The notes below the pieces were generated by a model that ran no database searches, had not been told where the DNA came from, and saw only the letters and a list, made by a program, of their open reading frames with translations. A stretch of 64,000 nt of DNA from Algoriphagus sp. NG3 (GTDB lineage: Bacteria; Bacteroidota; Bacteroidia; Cytophagales; Cyclobacteriaceae). The translations under genes and the position numbers were made by a program. Location: assembly GCF_034119865.1 (NCBI RefSeq), contig NZ_CP139421.1, positions 4,003,001 to 4,067,000 on the forward strand, in the 5' to 3' direction. This document shows, in pieces, positions 24,292-34,533 of this stretch. Within the stretch, counting starts at the first letter, position 1. Each line of letters starts with the position of its first letter.

Positions 24292-24786
24292 ATGAAAAAG
24301 TCAATCCTCTCCTCCCTTCTGTTTTTTACCTGCTTCTTAGTTTTTCCTCAAGTGAAGCAACTCGAAGAGGGGGAGGAACCAGGAAAAGGGAATATTGAAG
24401 ACCTTAGCTGGCTGGAAGGTTTTTGGACGGGAACCGGCTTTGGTGGCGAATGTGAGGAAGTATGGATGCCGGTAAAAGATGGGCACATGATCGGCACATT
24501 CCGTTTTTGGAGTGAGGGCAAACTCGTTTTTTCTGAATTCATGAACATCATCCAAGAGGGCGAAACTTTTTCACTTAAACTCAAGCATTTCAATGCTGAT
24601 CTGACTCCTTGGGAAGAAAATGAGAAATGGACTACCTTCCGATTGGTGGAAACTGGTGAGAATGAAGTCTATTTTCATGGGTTGACCATGAAGCGGGAGG
24701 GGGATGAAATCAAACTTTGGCTAGCGCTGACAGAGGGTGGAGTGCGGACGATAGAAGAATTGGTTTATGTGAAGAAGGGATTTTAA
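24292..24786 (+). CDS. Exported DUF6265-type protein
   Basis: 164 aa with a signal peptide (residues 1-19). The mature part begins with DLSWLEGFWTGTGFGG, followed by EEVWMPVKDGHMIGTFRF and FSLKLKHFNADLTPWE, which is the pattern of small lipocalin-like DUF6265 proteins of unknown function. It is convergent with the DUF4268 gene and their last 4 bases overlap. Confidence 0.72.
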   Translation: MKKSILSSLLFFTCFLVFPQVKQLEEGEEPGKGNIEDLSWLEGFWTGTGFGGECEEVWMPVKDGHMIGTFRFWSEGKLVFSEFMNIIQEGETFSLKLKHFNADLTPWEENEKWTTFRLVETGENEVYFHGLTMKREGDEIKLWLALTEGGVRTIEELVYVKKGF

Positions 24787-25238
24787 CTCTCAAATCCGGG
24801 CTTTACCCTATCCCAAAACTCATCCAATGCGATGATCCTAGGCTTAAGAAAAGAAATAATTTGCGGCCAATCATCTGAATTCATGACATTTACCCCGGAC
24901 AAAACCTTTTCAATTCTAGATACCGGCTGTCCAAATTCATTCCGATCCAGCAATCTCCATTCCCACTCTTCTCCTACGGTTGCTTCCAGCATTTTTCTGA
25001 ACTGGCGAAACTGATCAAAATACAATTCCTGCAACTCTTCGTCTGAATGGCCTAATTCTATTCCTATGGAGGCAAAATCCCGTTCTGCCTTCATCCGGAA
25101 GTAAATATTCCGGACTCCGGTTTTATAATTTGGCCAGTTGATCCTCCGCCCTTCCGCATTTGGGATCGGCTTCATGTATTGCCCAAACGCAATCCAAAAT
25201 TCCGAACGGATTCTTGATGTTTCAGCTTTGTTATACAA
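24783..25238 (-). CDS. DUF4268 domain protein
   Basis: 151 aa starting with TTG at 25238, chosen because MYNKAETSRIRSEFW matches the usual N-terminus of this family and no ATG is available before an upstream stop. Conserved words: EFWIAFGQYMKP, INWPNYKTGVRNIYFRM and ELYFDQFRQF. DUF4268 is found alone, as here, or at the C-terminus of restriction-like nucleases; no function is established for the solo form. The start is 3 nt after the ChaN-like gene, so it is the last gene of a WD40-DivIVA-folB-ChaN-DUF4268 run. Confidence 0.75.
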   Translation of the reverse strand: MYNKAETSRIRSEFWIAFGQYMKPIPNAEGRRINWPNYKTGVRNIYFRMKAERDFASIGIELGHSDEELQELYFDQFRQFRKMLEATVGEEWEWRLLDRNEFGQPVSRIEKVLSGVNVMNSDDWPQIISFLKPRIIALDEFWDRVKPGFES

Positions 25239-25240
25239 AA

Positions 25241-26101
25241 TCAGTAAGTAATGTGGCTATCGCTGGGAAGTACTAGGATGATCTCGCCTGCCTGTGAATT
25301 CTCATCCTCCAGCTTGTCCAGCTGATCCTGAGTCACCATATGGATATTCAATAGTTTCAGGTTAGGAAATTCCTTTTTGAGATACCAGAGTATTCCTTCC
25401 CCATCCTTCGAATGATAGGCTCCATTGATATGATATACCTTTTCCCCAGAAGAAATCGGGGCAAAAAGTGACTCTGCCATAGTGGCGTCTTTTAAAGCCT
25501 GAGCCTGAATCATAAATTCAGGATTGCCCGGAGCACCATGCATCATATCCTTCATCGCCATATATCCTGGCAAAGTCATATCCACTTCCACGGGAAGTCT
25601 GGCAATGTAAGTTTTGGCTTGAGGTGAAAGTGAATCCAACGCTCCCAGCCCTTTCTTGCTCACCAGAGAGGCATATTTCCTGGGAACATTGGTAGCGATA
25701 AATTTCAGTCCCTTCTCTTTGGAGAAGCGTAAAATAGGACGGTAGTCTACCGTATAGTTTTTCCAAAGCTTGGCTTCCGATTCAAAACTGCTCTCGCTGA
25801 TTTGATCAGCAAACCATTCGTCCAGATTCAGCTGGTCTTCCCGCTCAAAAATCTCAGATCCTACGACTAAATCCGGATTTTCGGCGTGGAGTCCTTTCAG
25901 TACCTGTAGCTGCAGCCAATGTCCAAGACTATTATTGTGAAGCTCTCCAAAGAAAACAACATCAGCTTCTCCGGCTTTTTTCAGCACTTGCTTCATCTCT
26001 ATTTTTTTACCTTTCGAAGTAAAAAACTGATATGCTTCACCCTGAGCTTTAGCAGCTGCAACACAGATGAACATCAAAAAAGCAACTAAATAATTACGCA
26101 T
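25241..26101 (-). CDS. ChaN-like (Tiki/haem-binding uptake) exported protein
   Basis: 286 aa with a signal peptide (residues 1-19, ending AKAQ). VVFFGELHNNSLGHWLQ near residue 48 and GSEIFEREDQ near residue 82 are the diagnostic metal/haem-site motifs of the ChaN/EreA-like superfamily; VYHINGAYHSKDGEG is a further conserved segment. Proteins of this type bind haem dimers in Campylobacter ChaN, but the function of most members is open. It overlaps folB by 8 nt. The envelope location contrasts with its cytoplasmic neighbours. Confidence 0.8.
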   Translation of the reverse strand: MRNYLVAFLMFICVAAAKAQGEAYQFFTSKGKKIEMKQVLKKAGEADVVFFGELHNNSLGHWLQLQVLKGLHAENPDLVVGSEIFEREDQLNLDEWFADQISESSFESEAKLWKNYTVDYRPILRFSKEKGLKFIATNVPRKYASLVSKKGLGALDSLSPQAKTYIARLPVEVDMTLPGYMAMKDMMHGAPGNPEFMIQAQALKDATMAESLFAPISSGEKVYHINGAYHSKDGEGILWYLKKEFPNLKLLNIHMVTQDQLDKLEDENSQAGEIILVLPSDSHITY

Positions 26102-26459
26102 AATCTTCTGGATACTGAATTTGGACTGAGGAGTGATTGACCAGCCCTCCTAATGCAGGATGATGTTTCTTTAGGGTTAATCGGATTTTGCTGGTTTTGG
26201 GATATGCTTCCAGAATATCAGTCACGATCATATGGCCTAGGTGTTCCAGCAGTTTCACCTTTACATCCATTCTTGCCTTGATGAGTCTGTAAAGCTTAGA
26301 ATAATCCACAGTTGCACTCAGGTCATCGTGTAGCATGGCCTGCCGAAAGTCAGTTTCCAGTTCCAGGTCAAGCGTAAAGCGATTGCCAAGGACTGTTTCC
26401 TCTGGATAAGCTCCGTGATAGGCATGAAACTCTATTCCTTCTAGACTAACTTTCCCCAT
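26094..26459 (-). CDS. folB: Dihydroneopterin aldolase
   Basis: 121 aa, normal length. FolB converts 7,8-dihydroneopterin to 6-hydroxymethyl-dihydropterin and glycolaldehyde in folate synthesis. Visible motifs: EGIEFHAYHGAYPEE with the substrate-binding Glu, the ATVDYSKLY stretch, LEHLGHMI and the catalytic Lys in LTLKKHHPALGG. The gene starts one base before the stop of the upstream DivIVA-like gene (TAATG) and overlaps ChaN by 8 nt. No other fol genes are near. Confidence 0.93.
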   Translation of the reverse strand: MGKVSLEGIEFHAYHGAYPEETVLGNRFTLDLELETDFRQAMLHDDLSATVDYSKLYRLIKARMDVKVKLLEHLGHMIVTDILEAYPKTSKIRLTLKKHHPALGGLVNHSSVQIQYPEDYA

Positions 26460-27424
26460 TAATCAAGCTGGTCAAAAAATGATCCCGATTCGTTTTTGGG
26501 GTTTGCAGGATATTGGGGAGACGCTGCTGGTGGCCGGTTCGCTGCACTGCCTGGCTTTTCCTTCTCCTCTTCCAGCTCATCTATATCCTCTTCTAGAACT
26601 TCGTCTTCCAATTGCATCTGAGTGTCCTCTCTTTCCAGTTCTTCCCGCTCTTCTTCATACTCTTCCAATTCCAAATCTGGCGCTGAGCTTTGCTCTTCGA
26701 TCACCTCATGATCTTCTACTGCTCCTGACACAGTATCATTTACTTCTTCAGTTTCCTCTTCCAATGCTTGATCTTCAAATTCATAACCTAGATTTCCCAG
26801 ATTAGCGAAGGTAAAGGTCTGTGATCTGCTGAGTTCGTCTATCGCACGGGCATGGGCCTTGGCATCTATTCGTGTGTAATGCGCTTCCGAAAGATCAATC
26901 TGGTTTAGCGTATCCTGGGCGATTCTTTTTAGGCTTTTTACCATAGCCTCTCTTTGCTCCGCCAGACCTTCGTAAGATCTCACCAAGCCCTGCATACTTT
27001 CTCTCAGTTCCACTATCGTTTCCTTTGCCCTGGTTTCAGCAGCTCCGATGATAGCAGCAGCTTGCTCTTCAGCCTGCCTTCTGGAATCTGACACCAACTG
27101 ATCAATATGCTTGGTGGCATTTGCGGCAGTCTCATTAGCATCTGAAATGATCAGATCTGCAGCTTCGTTCGCTTCCACTATAATTGCAGCTCCGGTATCT
27201 TCCGCCGTTTTTAGCGTACGAAAAAGAGATTCTTCTACATCCTTCAGTCGTTTTGCTTCCACCTCAGTATTTTGCAGCTTTGTTTTCAGCTCCATGTTTT
27301 CCTTATGAAGTGCATCTACCACTTCACTTATTTCATCCAAAAAGACGGTTACATCTTTTTTCTCATATCCTCTGAATCCAATTTCAAAGGTTTTCTGCCG
27401 AATGGCTGCTGGTGTGATCTTCAT
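26459..27424 (-). CDS. DivIVA-domain coiled-coil protein with acidic tail
   Basis: 321 aa. The N-terminus (KITPAAIRQKTFEIGFRGY, then EKKDVTVFLDEI) is a clear DivIVA lipid-binding/coiled-coil start. Residues about 40-200 are heptad-rich coiled coil (ELKTKLQNTEVEAKRLKDVE and Ala/Glu-rich repeats). Residues about 225-290 are strongly acidic and presumably disordered, and the end is Pro/Ser-rich with SGSFFDQLD. DivIVA marks curved membrane in Gram-positives; in Bacteroidota homologues exist but their role is poorly known. It is coupled to folB and follows a WD40 gene 3 nt upstream. Confidence 0.82.
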   Translation of the reverse strand: MKITPAAIRQKTFEIGFRGYEKKDVTVFLDEISEVVDALHKENMELKTKLQNTEVEAKRLKDVEESLFRTLKTAEDTGAAIIVEANEAADLIISDANETAANATKHIDQLVSDSRRQAEEQAAAIIGAAETRAKETIVELRESMQGLVRSYEGLAEQREAMVKSLKRIAQDTLNQIDLSEAHYTRIDAKAHARAIDELSRSQTFTFANLGNLGYEFEDQALEEETEEVNDTVSGAVEDHEVIEEQSSAPDLELEEYEEEREELEREDTQMQLEDEVLEEDIDELEEEKEKPGSAANRPPAASPQYPANPKNESGSFFDQLD

Positions 27425-27427
27425 GGG

Positions 27428-28342
27428 TTAGTTCGCTTCAATTTTCCAAATAGAAATAGTACGGTCATCAGACACAGAGATTACATTGCCTTGATAGGTG
27501 CTCCAAAGTACCTTATTGATGGAAGTACCATGGCCTGCATTCCGAGCTTTATCGATGACCTTGAGGAGTTGTCTCTTGGATGTGTCCCATACCTTAATGG
27601 ATTTATCCATAGAGCAGGTGACCAAGAGATTGCCATCCTCTTTGAAATATAAATAATTAATGGCATACATATGTGCCACAATGTTTTCTTGTAGAGTGTA
27701 GGTGTCAGTTGCCCAGAATTTCAGCTGAGCATCCCTCCCTGCGCTAGCCAATACAGTCTCGTCTGGTGAATAAGAAAGCGCAAATACGGAATTGGTGTGG
27801 CCCGTCAAATTAGCAATGGGACGAAAGCCATCTAATAAATCAAGAACCTTGATGGTATGATCACTCATCCCGATCGCCAGATGCCTTTTATCTTTCGCCA
27901 GGGACATTACCCGGATACTTTTATCACTTAGTTTGATATGCTTTTTAATGTTCCTGGAGGCGATATCCACTACGATCAACACACCATCTCCTGTACCGAC
28001 ATATGCCTCATCTCCAAAAACTTTAATATCAAAGATTGCCTGATCTGTCATTTTCAATGACCAAATCTCCTTGCTTTCATTAAGATCTATGACATGGATA
28101 CCTTCGAAGTTATGACCGATGAAAAGCAGGTTTCTAAGTGAATCTACAGCCAGTGCATAGACAGAATGTGGAAGTCTGGCGATGAGTTTGCCATCTTTAG
28201 GCTTATCCAGATCCCATTCTACCACCATCCCATCCCCAGAGCCAGTATAAAAAAACCTGGGGTCGCAGCCTTCTGTCAACGCATAGATACAGTCATTGTG
28301 CCCTGTTAGTGTTTGTAATTTATTAACTTCTATTTTTGACAT
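27428..28342 (-). CDS. Seven-bladed WD40 beta-propeller protein
   Basis: 304 aa with no signal peptide. Seven WD40-type repeats can be counted, for example LTGHNDCIYAL, LTGHTNSVFALSYSPDETVL and SMDKSIKVWDT, enough for a closed seven-bladed propeller and nothing else. Such proteins are protein-interaction platforms. It is first in the operon with the DivIVA-like gene 3 nt downstream, hinting that the two might interact; this is inference only. It is divergent from the phosphopantetheinyl transferase gene with 35 bp between starts. Confidence 0.85.
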   Translation of the reverse strand: MSKIEVNKLQTLTGHNDCIYALTEGCDPRFFYTGSGDGMVVEWDLDKPKDGKLIARLPHSVYALAVDSLRNLLFIGHNFEGIHVIDLNESKEIWSLKMTDQAIFDIKVFGDEAYVGTGDGVLIVVDIASRNIKKHIKLSDKSIRVMSLAKDKRHLAIGMSDHTIKVLDLLDGFRPIANLTGHTNSVFALSYSPDETVLASAGRDAQLKFWATDTYTLQENIVAHMYAINYLYFKEDGNLLVTCSMDKSIKVWDTSKRQLLKVIDKARNAGHGTSINKVLWSTYQGNVISVSDDRTISIWKIEAN

Positions 28343-28377
28343 ATATTGGATGGAGACTTTGAGTGCCCTTCTGGCCT

Positions 28378-29007
28378 ATGCAGACAAAAATAGAAAAAAT
28401 AGATACTTCCTCGGCTTTGGCTATAAAGATTATCGAAACTCAGGATGAAAGTGGGTTGGATTTCCTCAGCTTTAGGGAAAAACTCGCCTATGCTAATATT
28501 TCCCATCCTGAGAAAAAAAGGGAGTGGGCGACAGCCCGTATGGCAATCCGGGATGCTCTGGATGTGCTTCATGTTCCCTATCCTGGTTTTTTCAAAGATG
28601 AACACGGTAAATCCCAGGCTATGAATGGACATGGCTATATTTCCCTCTCGCATACCATGGGATTTGCCGGAGCGATCTATCACCGGGATATCCCGGTGGG
28701 GATAGACATGGACTTGATCCGGGAGAAAATTCTGAAAATCGGATTTCGCTTTTTGGATAAATCTGAACTGGATTTTCTGGAAAAAGACCCTCTGCACTAC
28801 ACTATGGCCTGGTCGGCCAAAGAATCCATATTCAAATGCCAGGGAAAGCGTGGAGTTTCATTCAGGGAAAACATCCTGCTAGAACCATTTGATATTAAAA
28901 CAGGAATAATTAAAGGTAGAGTCCGAGGGACGGATTATACAGATCATCATTACACAGTACAAGTTCGGGTGATTTCGGACGTTGTACTCACATACACCAT
29001 TTGGTAA
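28378..29007 (+). CDS. 4'-phosphopantetheinyl transferase (Sfp/AcpS superfamily)
   Basis: 209 aa from the ATG at 28378. It transfers the phosphopantetheine arm from CoA to a Ser of carrier proteins. Signature motifs: ISLSHTMGFAGA, PVGIDMDLIRE (metal-binding Asp) and AWSAKESIFK (WxxKE). The length fits the Sfp-like two-lobed enzyme with residues before the first lobe of the family shortened. No fatty acid or polyketide cluster is adjacent, so it probably serves general acyl carrier protein. The next gene begins at the base right after its stop. Confidence 0.88.
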   Translation: MQTKIEKIDTSSALAIKIIETQDESGLDFLSFREKLAYANISHPEKKREWATARMAIRDALDVLHVPYPGFFKDEHGKSQAMNGHGYISLSHTMGFAGAIYHRDIPVGIDMDLIREKILKIGFRFLDKSELDFLEKDPLHYTMAWSAKESIFKCQGKRGVSFRENILLEPFDIKTGIIKGRVRGTDYTDHHYTVQVRVISDVVLTYTIW

Positions 29008-29577
29008 ATGAAAAAAATCAGCCTAGTACTTCTCCTGCTATTCTCTGCAAGTTATTCCCTTATGGCTCAAGGCCTACAGGCTATTAACCTCACAGATGCG
29101 GTCACCGGCAAAACCATCAATATCCAAAGCGAAGTAAAAGGCAAAGGGTTAATACTGGTATTCCATAGTTTAGAATGCCCATTTGCAAAAATGTACGAAT
29201 CCCGGCTGGTGGCTTTGCGAAGCAAATATCAGAGCCAGGGATTCAATTTTATCCTGGTAACCCCCGAAGTCAGCGCGGATGAGGAAACTAAAAAGATACT
29301 GAGGAACTATATTGACAACTCCAACATCAACACTCCTTACCTGATCGATGAAAATCAAGTCTTGACAAAATTTTATAAAATCACCAAAATCCCTGAAGTG
29401 ATCCTGCTATCTCCTGAAGGAACCATAACCTACAGAGGCGCCATAGACAATAATCCGCAAGCAGAAAGCGCAGTATCTGCCCACTACCTGGACAGAGCCA
29501 TTGATTCCATCCTGAAAGGGGAAGAACCAAGCCCAGCGCAAGCTAGAGCAGTGGGATGTAATGTACGTACCTACTGA
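29008..29577 (+). CDS. Exported redoxin-like protein
   Basis: 189 aa with signal peptide (residues 1-20, ending LMAQ). A thioredoxin-fold core begins near residue 45: GLILVFHSLECPFAKMYESR contains a Cys-Pro pair (CPFAK), with a single Cys rather than CxxC, and IPEVILLSPEG carries the cis-Pro. Near the C-terminus is RAVGCNVR, a second Cys. This matches the AhpC/TSA-like 'redoxin' group found in the Bacteroidota periplasm, possibly peroxide or thiol handling. Starts directly after the phosphopantetheinyl transferase stop; its end overlaps the convergent SirB1-like gene by 7 nt. Confidence 0.78.
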   Translation: MKKISLVLLLLFSASYSLMAQGLQAINLTDAVTGKTINIQSEVKGKGLILVFHSLECPFAKMYESRLVALRSKYQSQGFNFILVTPEVSADEETKKILRNYIDNSNINTPYLIDENQVLTKFYKITKIPEVILLSPEGTITYRGAIDNNPQAESAVSAHYLDRAIDSILKGEEPSPAQARAVGCNVRTY

Positions 29578-30416
29578 GCGTTGAGCAATTCAATCAATTC
29601 TTTTATCTCCTTTACCTTATCTGTTTCACCTAGTTTTTCAAAAGCATTTTCCAGATTCCGGAACATCCGTAACATAATCTGCAAATGGGCACAGGGTTCA
29701 AAATATTCTTCCCTGGGCTCAATTTTCAACTGTTCAAGGTAATTGAAAATGTCTGTCCGGCTAAAAATCAGTCCTTTGTTGAAAGCATTGATATAAAACG
29801 TGACATCAGCAGACTTGTATGTCAGTACGAATAAATTTGGGAGGTTCACCCCATATATGGGCAATCCCAGCTTTTTTGCCACTAGAAGGTAAATAGAACA
29901 TAAAGTCAGCGGATTTCCACGCTTGGAGTCCAGCACGGAGGACAGCATGCTATTGGCAGGAGAATGGAAATTCTTTGTGTTTGCAGAAAAACGAAGGGTC
30001 TGAAACAGCACATTGTTTATAGCCCTCACCTGCTCATAAGGGCTGAGGTCATTTTTAAAGGCTGTCCATACTTCAAAGTAGATCTGATGCATTTCCGCAT
30101 TCAATTTGGCGTACTCCAAATCTGGATACTGGTAAGTATTGATGATCCAGAGGCCTGTGAGCAAATCTCTGTCATCGGTATCTCTCCAGTCTATCAGTCG
30201 TTCTTTGAGTAGTGAAAACTGAAGATCATGCACCAGTTCCTCTATTTCTTTCTGAATATCCGGATTGAAACTGTTCTCCCATTTTTTTTCCAGAAAAGGA
30301 ATAATTTCATTTCCCAACGAGGTGATTCTGTCCCGTACATGCATTCTCACCTCCCGGTCAGAATCATCCAAAAGGGAAACCAAAGCATCTAATTCTCCAG
30401 GAGTCAATTCACTCAT
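29571..30416 (-). CDS. SirB1-like transglutaminase-fold protein
   Basis: 281 aa from the ATG at 30416. The segment INNVLFQTLRFSANTKNF and the following SVLDSKRGNPLTLCSIYLLVAKKLGLPIYGVNLP match the Transglut_core2 / SirB1 N-terminal domain; the Cys in LTLCSIY is at the place of the catalytic Cys of the transglutaminase fold. The N-terminal 80 residues look like a helical repeat (HEAT-like). The molecular function of SirB1 is unknown. It is likely cytoplasmic. Monocistronic. Confidence 0.8.
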   Translation of the reverse strand: MSELTPGELDALVSLLDDSDREVRMHVRDRITSLGNEIIPFLEKKWENSFNPDIQKEIEELVHDLQFSLLKERLIDWRDTDDRDLLTGLWIINTYQYPDLEYAKLNAEMHQIYFEVWTAFKNDLSPYEQVRAINNVLFQTLRFSANTKNFHSPANSMLSSVLDSKRGNPLTLCSIYLLVAKKLGLPIYGVNLPNLFVLTYKSADVTFYINAFNKGLIFSRTDIFNYLEQLKIEPREEYFEPCAHLQIMLRMFRNLENAFEKLGETDKVKEIKELIELLNAQ

Positions 30417-30473
30417 AGTCAAACGGCTATAGATATTGTACAAAAACTGTTAAATAAGATACAAAATATACGC

Positions 30474-32102
30474 CTAAGTCTGAATCACACCTACATTAAA
30501 TCTTTCTGTAATAGGAGCATGATTTGCAGCTTCTATCCCCATGCTGACCACTTTTCTGGTCTCCCGCGGATCGATCACTCCATCCACCCATAGCCTGGAA
30601 GCAGCATAATACGGGCTCAACTCCTCATTGTATTTGGAGGTGATTTCACCAAGCAACTTCTGTTCATCCTCTGGAGAAATCACCTTCCCTTGTTTTTTCA
30701 ACCCAGAGACTTTGATCTGAAGCAATGTATTTGCTGCAGCTGCACCTGACATCACTGCCATCTGCGCAGTTGGCCAAGAATAGATCAAGCGGGGATCATA
30801 AGCTTTGCCACACATGGCATAGTTCCCTGCTCCGTAGCTATTACCCAGAATAAAAGTAAATTTTGGCACCACCGAGTTAGCCATGGCGTTGACCATTTTG
30901 GCTCCATCTTTAATGATGCCACCATGCTCTGCCTTGCTTCCCACCATAAAACCGCTTACATCCTGAAGAAAAACCAATGGGATTTTGCGCTGATTGCAGT
31001 TCATGATAAAACGTGCAGCTTTGTCTGCTGAGTCAGAATAAATCACTCCTCCCATCTGCATTTCTCCTTTGGCTGTTTTGACTATTTTACGCTGATTTGC
31101 CACTATTCCCACTGCCCAGCCATCTATTCTGGCAGTACCGCAGATCAGTGTTTTCCCATAGTCGGATTTGTATTCATCAAAATCACCTGCATCTACGAGT
31201 CCCTTCACGATCTGCAGCATATCATAGGGTTTCACTCGATCTGTTGGAAATGAAGCAATAAGCTCTCCTCCCTCCAGTCCCGGCTTCCGTGATTCGGAAC
31301 GGTCAAAACCTGCTTTGGTATTATGTCCTAGTTTATCAAAGATCTTACGGATGGCATCTAAGCAATCCTGATCCGTTTCATATTTGTTATCCGTCACTCC
31401 TGAAATCTCACAATGCGTGGTAGCCCCACCCAACGTTTCATTATCTATTGACTCACCGATAGCGGACTTTACCAAGTATGAACCGGCTAGAAAAATAGAG
31501 CCTGTTTTATCTACAATCATGGCTTCATCAGACATAATCGGAAGGTATGCCCCTCCAGCTACACAGCTTCCCATAATAGCAGCTACCTGAACTATACCCA
31601 TTGCAGACATTTTCGCATTGTTGCGGAATTGTCTTCCAAAGTGCTCCTTATCCGGAAAAATCTCATTCTGCATAGGAAGAAATACCCCGGCACTATCCAC
31701 TAGGTAAATCACAGGGAGACGATTTTCCATGGCTATCTCCTGGGCACGGAGGTTTTTCTTGGCAGTCATCGGAAACCATGCCCCAGCCTTCACGGTAGCA
31801 TCATTTGCTACGATCATGCACATCCTTCCACTCACATAACCTATGCCTGTCACCACTCCACCTGAAGGGCAGCCTCCCTCCTCCTCATACATGCCATCTG
31901 CCACAAAAGCTCCTATCTCAAGAAATTCAGTTTCTTTATCACGTAAGTAGTCAATTCTCTCCCGGGCTGTTAGCTTTCCTTTTTCGTGCTCTTTTTCTAT
32001 TCTTTTTCTACCTCCACCTAGCTTCACCTGCTCGTTTTTGTCCTGAAGGGCTTGAAGCAAGTCTTGCATATCAGAGGATAGCTTGTGCTTTGTTACTGTC
32101 AT
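30474..32102 (-). CDS. Acyl-CoA carboxylase carboxyltransferase (beta) subunit
   Basis: 542 aa, normal for biotin-dependent acyl-CoA carboxylase beta subunits with two crotonase-like halves. Motifs: GGGRKRIEKEHEKGKLTARERID at the start is typical, VKAGAWFPMTAKKN, DSAGVFLPMQ, GSCVAGGAYLPIM and the second-half GNSYGAGNYAMCG. The DSAGVFLPMQNEIFPD arrangement resembles methylcrotonyl-CoA carboxylase beta rather than propionyl-CoA carboxylase, but the two cannot be separated reliably by eye. The alpha subunit with biotin carboxylase is not adjacent. It lies alone, 370 bp from the riboswitch of the thi operon, divergent from it. Confidence 0.85.
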   Translation of the reverse strand: MTVTKHKLSSDMQDLLQALQDKNEQVKLGGGRKRIEKEHEKGKLTARERIDYLRDKETEFLEIGAFVADGMYEEEGGCPSGGVVTGIGYVSGRMCMIVANDATVKAGAWFPMTAKKNLRAQEIAMENRLPVIYLVDSAGVFLPMQNEIFPDKEHFGRQFRNNAKMSAMGIVQVAAIMGSCVAGGAYLPIMSDEAMIVDKTGSIFLAGSYLVKSAIGESIDNETLGGATTHCEISGVTDNKYETDQDCLDAIRKIFDKLGHNTKAGFDRSESRKPGLEGGELIASFPTDRVKPYDMLQIVKGLVDAGDFDEYKSDYGKTLICGTARIDGWAVGIVANQRKIVKTAKGEMQMGGVIYSDSADKAARFIMNCNQRKIPLVFLQDVSGFMVGSKAEHGGIIKDGAKMVNAMANSVVPKFTFILGNSYGAGNYAMCGKAYDPRLIYSWPTAQMAVMSGAAAANTLLQIKVSGLKKQGKVISPEDEQKLLGEITSKYNEELSPYYAASRLWVDGVIDPRETRKVVSMGIEAANHAPITERFNVGVIQT

Positions 32103-32343
32103 TAGTCAAATTTGGGTTTAGTTTTTTACAAACATGCACTGTGTACGTGTAGTTTAATTTTCAAGTTAAAAAACATTCAGGAAATAGAACTTTGTAGAAG
32201 AAAATATGATGACAAGAATTACAAATACCTCTAAGTTTCGGCAATCTCTAGAAGCTTTGTAATTGATTAACAGATCAAGCCACTTTGTAGGAAAAGGCAG
32301 ATTATACTTTTCCCTCTCAATAATTATTTGTAGTTTACGGCAA

Positions 32344-32433
32344 CTTTAGGGGTGTCCATACGGAATATTGTACGGACTGAGATTATACCCTTTGAACCTG
32401 ATGCAGTTAGTACTGCCGAAGGAAAAAGCTAAG
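32344..32433 (+). promoter_or_regulatory. TPP riboswitch (THI element)
   Basis: All conserved parts of the aptamer are visible: AGGGGTG near 32348, CTGAGAT (32387-32393), ACCCTTTGAACCTGAT (32397-32402 end), the GCAGT/ACTGC hairpin (32403-32416) and the closing GAAGGAAAA. It sits 45 nt before thiS. A CCCCT stretch (32453-32457) could pair with the aptamer's AGGGG (32348-32352), a candidate expression platform acting at transcription or at the thiS start. Confidence 0.93.
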
Positions 32434-32478
32434 TGATACCCGCTCAGTGTCTCCCCTGAAGTATATAATTTTTGCAGG

Positions 32479-32682
32479 ATGGAGATAACATACAACGATC
32501 AAATTCAGGAAGTAAAGGATGAAACCTCGGTTTTAGACTTTGTCTTTTCCCAAATCGGAGAAAAGCAAAATGGCATTGCTGTAGCAATCAACGACGCTAT
32601 TGTGCCCAAATCCGAGTGGGCCAGAACCAACTTAAAAGCAAACGATAATTTATTAATCATCAAAGCAACCCAAGGAGGATAA
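32479..32682 (+). CDS. thiS: Sulfur-carrier protein ThiS
   Basis: 67 aa ubiquitin-like protein ending in ATQGG, the C-terminal diglycine that is adenylated by ThiF and thiocarboxylated before donating sulfur to the thiazole made by ThiG. The gene lies directly downstream of the TPP riboswitch and 3 nt before thiC. Confidence 0.93.
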   Translation: MEITYNDQIQEVKDETSVLDFVFSQIGEKQNGIAVAINDAIVPKSEWARTNLKANDNLLIIKATQGG

Positions 32683-34532
<1,850 letters not shown>

Positions 34533-34533
<1 letters not shown>

